NCBI RefSeq assembly: GCF_000971975.1
Contig: NZ_LAQO01000055.1
Coordinates: forward strand, 1 to 36,876
DNA: 36,876 nucleotides
Reading direction: 5' to 3'
Origin: Paenibacillus algorifonticola
Lineage (GTDB): Bacteria > Bacillota > Bacilli > Paenibacillales > Paenibacillaceae
Of this stretch, positions 33,875 through 36,876 are shown one piece after another. The notes beneath the pieces are model-generated. The model was not told where the DNA came from and made no database searches. It saw only the letters and a program-made list of their open reading frames with translations. The translations under genes and the position numbers were made by a program. Each line of letters starts with the position of its first letter. The first letter of the stretch is position 1.

Positions 33875-35323
33875 TTATTTTCCTGATTCCATTCTTTTCA
33901 ATCTAATCGTCGCCGTCGTTCCGACGCCTTCCTCGCTTGCAAGCGTAAGACTTGCGCCAATAGCTGCGGCGATTTCCTTCGCCAAAGCGAGGCCAAGCCC
34001 AGCACCGCCAACGTCATGGCGGCTTCTTGCCTCATCGACCCGGTAAAACCGGTCGAATACTTTAGACAGCGCAGCCTGCGGAATGCCGATGCCCCGGTCA
34101 ATGACCCGGATCACGCTGTAATCGCCGCTTGCGCCAATTTCCAGCGTAATCGCAGCGCTGCTGTATTTGCGCGCATTATCCAGCAGGATGAACAGCAATT
34201 GGCGCAGCTTATTCGCATCTGCATACCCGTAAATACCCGGCTGCTCGCCTTCGATGCCTACCTCCGATTGCGACAAATGTACCGCTGTTTCTAAGTCCGC
34301 CCCAGCCTGCTTGCCTTCGCTGCTGGCAAGCTGCACCTGAATATCTCGTCCATACGCCTTCTGGAAGGCTTTGGACGACTCACTGGCGAGCTGCGCCAGA
34401 TCAACGCTCTCCATCGTTAAGTTCCACTGCTCCTTGTTGCGGGCCAGCATCAGCAGCTGTTCGGTCATCTCCTTCATTCGCACCGCTTCGGAGTGAATCG
34501 CATCTATCGATTCGACGAACAGATCGGGGCGATCCAGCCCCCGGCGCTTCAATAAGCTGGCGTAGCTTTCAATGACCGTAAGCGGCGTTTTCAGCTCATG
34601 GGAGGCATTCGAAACAAACTGCTCCTGCTTCTCAAAATTCGTCTCCAGCAAGGCAATCATATCATTGAAGGTTGCTCCCATTTCCGCAAGCTCATCCTGC
34701 GACTGGCCTTCCGGCTGGATTTTTATAAATGTACCACTGCGCTGGATCGCCCGCATCGTATGCGTCATATTGGCGATGGGACGCACGATGATGCTTCCGA
34801 GCAGGCGTCCCGAAGCAATAACAGGAATCATCGCGATGCCCGTTACCGCCAGCAATACAATTTGCAGCACCTTCAATTGGTCTGCCGTGTCCTGCACACT
34901 TTCTGTCACCTGAATATTGACGACCGCGCCATCCGTCCAAATGACTGGAATCGATACAAGCGCATAGCTATTCCCCTTAAAATCAATGCTTTCAATCCGC
35001 TTCTCCTCCGCATAAACGGCTCCCCGCTCGCTGAGTTGCTGCTCGCCTGGCGCAGTGACGAGCAGCTTGTCCGCCCCTTCGGCTGTCACAATGCGCAGCA
35101 TACCGTTCAGGGGCACATACGCACGCAGCAAATCTGCTGTCGGAACCGTCCCCGCCGACTTCAGCATGCCTTCGGAAATTTTCAGCGCTTCCGCCTCTAC
35201 CCGCTCCATTTGGCTCGTAATCGTCAATTTGCTGAATAGCGCATATACGGACAAATTCATAGCTACGAGCAAAACAGCGAATAGAGCAGAGGAATAAAGA
35301 TGAATCCGGCTGCGCAGCTTCAT
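33875..35323 (-). CDS. Sensor histidine kinase, YkoH/OmpR-partner type
   Basis: A 482-residue protein. Two membrane helices (about 10-32 and 150-175) enclose an extracytoplasmic domain of about 115 residues. A HAMP domain follows (RPIANMTHTMRAIQRSG), then the His box SNASHELKTPLTVIESYASL with the phosphorylated His near residue 243. The HATPase domain shows N-box LLDNARKYS, G1 DRGIGIP and G2 GGAGLGLALAKEI. A linker of about 35 residues (SSEGKQAGADLETAVHLSQS) interrupts the ATPase region between the early strands, longer than usual. The ATG overlaps the regulator's stop as ATGA. Signal unknown; envelope stress or cations are plausible given the PepSY genes nearby. Confidence 0.92.
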   Translation of the reverse strand: MKLRSRIHLYSSALFAVLLVAMNLSVYALFSKLTITSQMERVEAEALKISEGMLKSAGTVPTADLLRAYVPLNGMLRIVTAEGADKLLVTAPGEQQLSERGAVYAEEKRIESIDFKGNSYALVSIPVIWTDGAVVNIQVTESVQDTADQLKVLQIVLLAVTGIAMIPVIASGRLLGSIIVRPIANMTHTMRAIQRSGTFIKIQPEGQSQDELAEMGATFNDMIALLETNFEKQEQFVSNASHELKTPLTVIESYASLLKRRGLDRPDLFVESIDAIHSEAVRMKEMTEQLLMLARNKEQWNLTMESVDLAQLASESSKAFQKAYGRDIQVQLASSEGKQAGADLETAVHLSQSEVGIEGEQPGIYGYADANKLRQLLFILLDNARKYSSAAITLEIGASGDYSVIRVIDRGIGIPQAALSKVFDRFYRVDEARSRHDVGGAGLGLALAKEIAAAIGASLTLASEEGVGTTATIRLKRMESGK

Positions 35324-36027
35324 TGCGCTTCCTTGAGCACGTAGCCAACTCCGCGCACCGTATGGATCAGCTCACTGGCAAAGCCTGTATCTACCTTTTT
35401 GCGTACATAGCGAATATATACATCAACGACGTTCGTGTCTCCGTAGTAGTCATAGCCCCAGACCGCCTCAACAATTTGCTCGCGTCCCAGCACTTGGCGC
35501 TGATGCTTCAGCAAATAGCTGAGCAGATCAAATTCGCGCGGCGTCAGCTCGATGCTTTTACCCGAACGAATAACCTCGCGCGTCGTTTCATTCAGCTTTA
35601 AATCGCCCGCCAGCAGCCACGTCCCATCCACTAACCCCGCGCTTACCGCCTCTGCGGGAACAAGGCGCTGTCTAAGCGCCGCTCGAATTCTTGCCAGCAG
35701 CTCCTCAATTTGAAAAGGCTTCGTCATATAATCGTTAGCGCCCAGATCAAGTCCGGACACCTTGTCCTCTACAGAGCTTTTCGCTGTCAGCAAAATAACA
35801 GGCGTAGCCGCGTCGGCCGCCCGGATTCGCCTTAATATTTCGATGCCGCTAATGCCCGGAAGCATAACGTCAAGCAATACCAGGTCCCACTCGCCCGTGC
35901 GGTACAGCTCAAGCGCCTGCAAGCCGTCATTCGCCTTGGAGACGCGATAGCCCTCCGCCTCCAGCTCAATCTCCAGCACCCGGGCGATTTTCTGCTCATC
36001 CTCTACAATTAATATGGACTCATTCAT
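35320..36027 (-). CDS. OmpR/PhoB-family response regulator, YkoG-like
   Basis: A 235-residue protein with AGGGAGGG before ATG 36027. The receiver domain (1-120) has the acidic pocket VEDE, phospho-acceptor Asp53 in LLDVMLPG, LLTAKS and YMTKPF. The winged-helix domain (about 135-232) shows the OmpR hallmarks ELTPREFDLLSYLLKHQRQV, VWGYDYYGDTNVVDVYIRYV and HTVRGVGYVL. Together with the kinase gene it overlaps, it forms a standard two-component pair. Homologous B. subtilis pairs such as YkoG/YkoH lie beside PepSY genes, which fits the PepSY genes 4 kb away. Targets are not visible in the sequence. Confidence 0.94.
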   Translation of the reverse strand: MNESILIVEDEQKIARVLEIELEAEGYRVSKANDGLQALELYRTGEWDLVLLDVMLPGISGIEILRRIRAADAATPVILLTAKSSVEDKVSGLDLGANDYMTKPFQIEELLARIRAALRQRLVPAEAVSAGLVDGTWLLAGDLKLNETTREVIRSGKSIELTPREFDLLSYLLKHQRQVLGREQIVEAVWGYDYYGDTNVVDVYIRYVRKKVDTGFASELIHTVRGVGYVLKEAQ

Positions 36028-36262
36028 TGCTGTCCCTCCCTGTCTCTCCGCTCCTGCCCATATGCTCCATCCAGCATGTGTGATTACGTTTATATTAGGC
36101 TATTTGTGGCAGGAGAAGCAACAACTGCGCCAAACAGCAATCGCAAATACCTAATTTGCGACTTATTATTCCAATAAATTGGAGTTCTGTTGTTTCAAAT
36201 TTCGACAAGGCGATTAATAATAGCTACAAGCTTGTAGATAATTATGCGAGGGGGTCCATGTG

Positions 36263-36358
36263 ATGAAGCTCCGCCGTTATTTGGCACAACTTGTAATCGC
36301 TATCTTCGTCCTGCCGCCTAAAGGCGACCATGCCGACAAAGCACATAAATCCAGCTAA
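36263..36358 (+). CDS. Candidate 31-residue small protein
   Basis: ATG 36263, or GTG one codon earlier, is preceded by GAGGGGGT about 8 bases away. The frame reads MKLRRYLAQLVIAIFVLPPK, then GDHADKAHKSS. It has a basic start, a short hydrophobic stretch and a polar tail with two His, like a small membrane-associated peptide. It lies in the 400-base gap between the divergent regulator and DUF6509 genes. The good ribosome site and 31 codons without interruption argue for translation, but length alone cannot prove it. The rest of this gap holds the presumed promoters. Confidence 0.5.
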   Translation: MKLRRYLAQLVIAIFVLPPKGDHADKAHKSS

Positions 36359-36430
36359 TACATAGGAAAGCCTGTCCGCGCGAAGCAACTCTGCTATAAT
36401 GGAGGGAAAACCACATCAAAGGATGATACG

Positions 36431-36727
36431 ATGATTGAAATTTCCAGCTATAGCGTGCAATATATTAAAGACCCTTTCGGCATTTTAACCGGAAAACGCT
36501 ACGAGTTTATAATCGATATTGAAGCAGCCGAGGACGACGATATTTATTCGCCTAAAGGGCTTTATGTACGTGCTGTTTTTGCCAAGGATGGCGACCAAGC
36601 CAAAATTGCCAAGCACGAAATTATCGAGCGCGAGACGGAGCGCATTTTGGATTTTGAGCTGGAAGACGAGGAAGAGCAGCTCGTGCTTGCCTTCTGCCTG
36701 GAGCATTGGCACGAAGCAGAGGAATAG
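36431..36727 (+). CDS. DUF6509-family small acidic protein
   Basis: A 98-residue protein with AAAGG 8 bases before the ATG. It shows the family's conserved parts: MIEISSYSVQYIKDPFGILT at the N-terminus, GKRYEFIIDIEAAEDDDIYS, a central strand YVRAVFAKDG, and an acidic C-terminus LDFELEDEEEQLVLAFCLEH. It is cytoplasmic, pI low, with no membrane segment and no known activity. Found in Bacillales, usually as a single gene. It is not obviously linked to its neighbours here. Confidence 0.85.
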   Translation: MIEISSYSVQYIKDPFGILTGKRYEFIIDIEAAEDDDIYSPKGLYVRAVFAKDGDQAKIAKHEIIERETERILDFELEDEEEQLVLAFCLEHWHEAEE

Positions 36728-36814
36728 AAGCCTGTTTATATGAAATAGCGTTTAAATGCTTAAATTTTGAAAAATAGGGCTGGTCCGCAAAGCATAAACC
36801 TCTGCTTTGATATG

Positions 36815-36876
36815 CTCCCCATACGGTAGACAGGTGAAATAATAAAACCTGTTACTGTAAGGGGAGTTTTTTCATG
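36815..36876 (+). mobile_element. Possible insertion-sequence left end with hairpin-buried ribosome site and start codon at the edge
   Basis: A long hairpin (36815-36866) pairs ctcccc with ggggag and then atacggta and acaggt with their partners acctgt and tactgta. The right arm aaggggag is also a ribosome site placed 7 bases before ATG 36874-36876, the last bases of the window. A ribosome site hidden in a terminal stem is typical of transposase genes, where it blocks translation of read-through RNA, and gtagaca-type ends occur in IS3-like elements. The coding part is outside the window, so this is a suggestion. A translationally controlled ordinary gene is the alternative. Confidence 0.4.

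Overview
The window looks like chromosomal DNA of a Paenibacillus-type spore-forming Firmicute. This is inferred from the gene families (DctS/DctR/DctB-like module, YkoG/YkoH-like kinase pair, DUF6509, very large YD-repeat protein), strong GGAGG-type ribosome sites, T-tailed terminators, and a sigma-D-like promoter. No database search was possible, so the genus is an inference.

Left half (1-16.5 kb, all minus strand): a tightly packed five-gene operon. It runs from a PA14/FN3 exported protein (15971-11853), to a second FN3 protein, two short membrane or exported helical proteins that share a motif, and a giant exported RHS/YD-repeat protein whose C-terminus lies beyond base 1. Upstream is a close match to a sigma-D (motility sigma) promoter. 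It is followed by two tandem sequences with c-di-GMP-I (GEMM) riboswitch hallmarks, the proximal one ending in a T-run, and then by a long structured leader. The motility sigma factor and c-di-GMP therefore appear to converge on one roughly 16-kb surface-protein operon, and this is the strongest candidate here for an undescribed system.

Middle (16.7-25 kb): a tandem-domain class II aldolase, then a C4-dicarboxylate module. Malic enzyme with an ACT domain, DctR-like regulator and DctS-like kinase lie on the minus strand. Divergently, on the plus strand, are an orphan TRAP-type binding protein (DctB-like) and a DctA/DctP-type symporter with its own promoter and a probable CcpA site. Together they would sense, import and decarboxylate C4-dicarboxylates.

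25-28.4 kb: an AT-rich patch of polymorphic-toxin debris. It holds an orphan RHS tip with a toxin-like C-terminal domain, a translationally coupled putative immunity gene, a DUF4279 gene, two headless coding remnants, and two homologous terminator hairpins that show a compensatory base change. It is flanked by two copies of an RDD/small-membrane-protein gene pair that have decayed reciprocally.

Right part (28.5-36.9 kb): housekeeping and regulation. A RluA-family pseudouridine synthase, two PepSY proteins, ilvD with a GntR/FCD regulator upstream, a YkoG/YkoH-like two-component system, a 31-codon small ORF and a DUF6509 protein. At the extreme right edge, a long hairpin that buries the ribosome site of a gene starting on the last three bases may be the left end of an insertion sequence.
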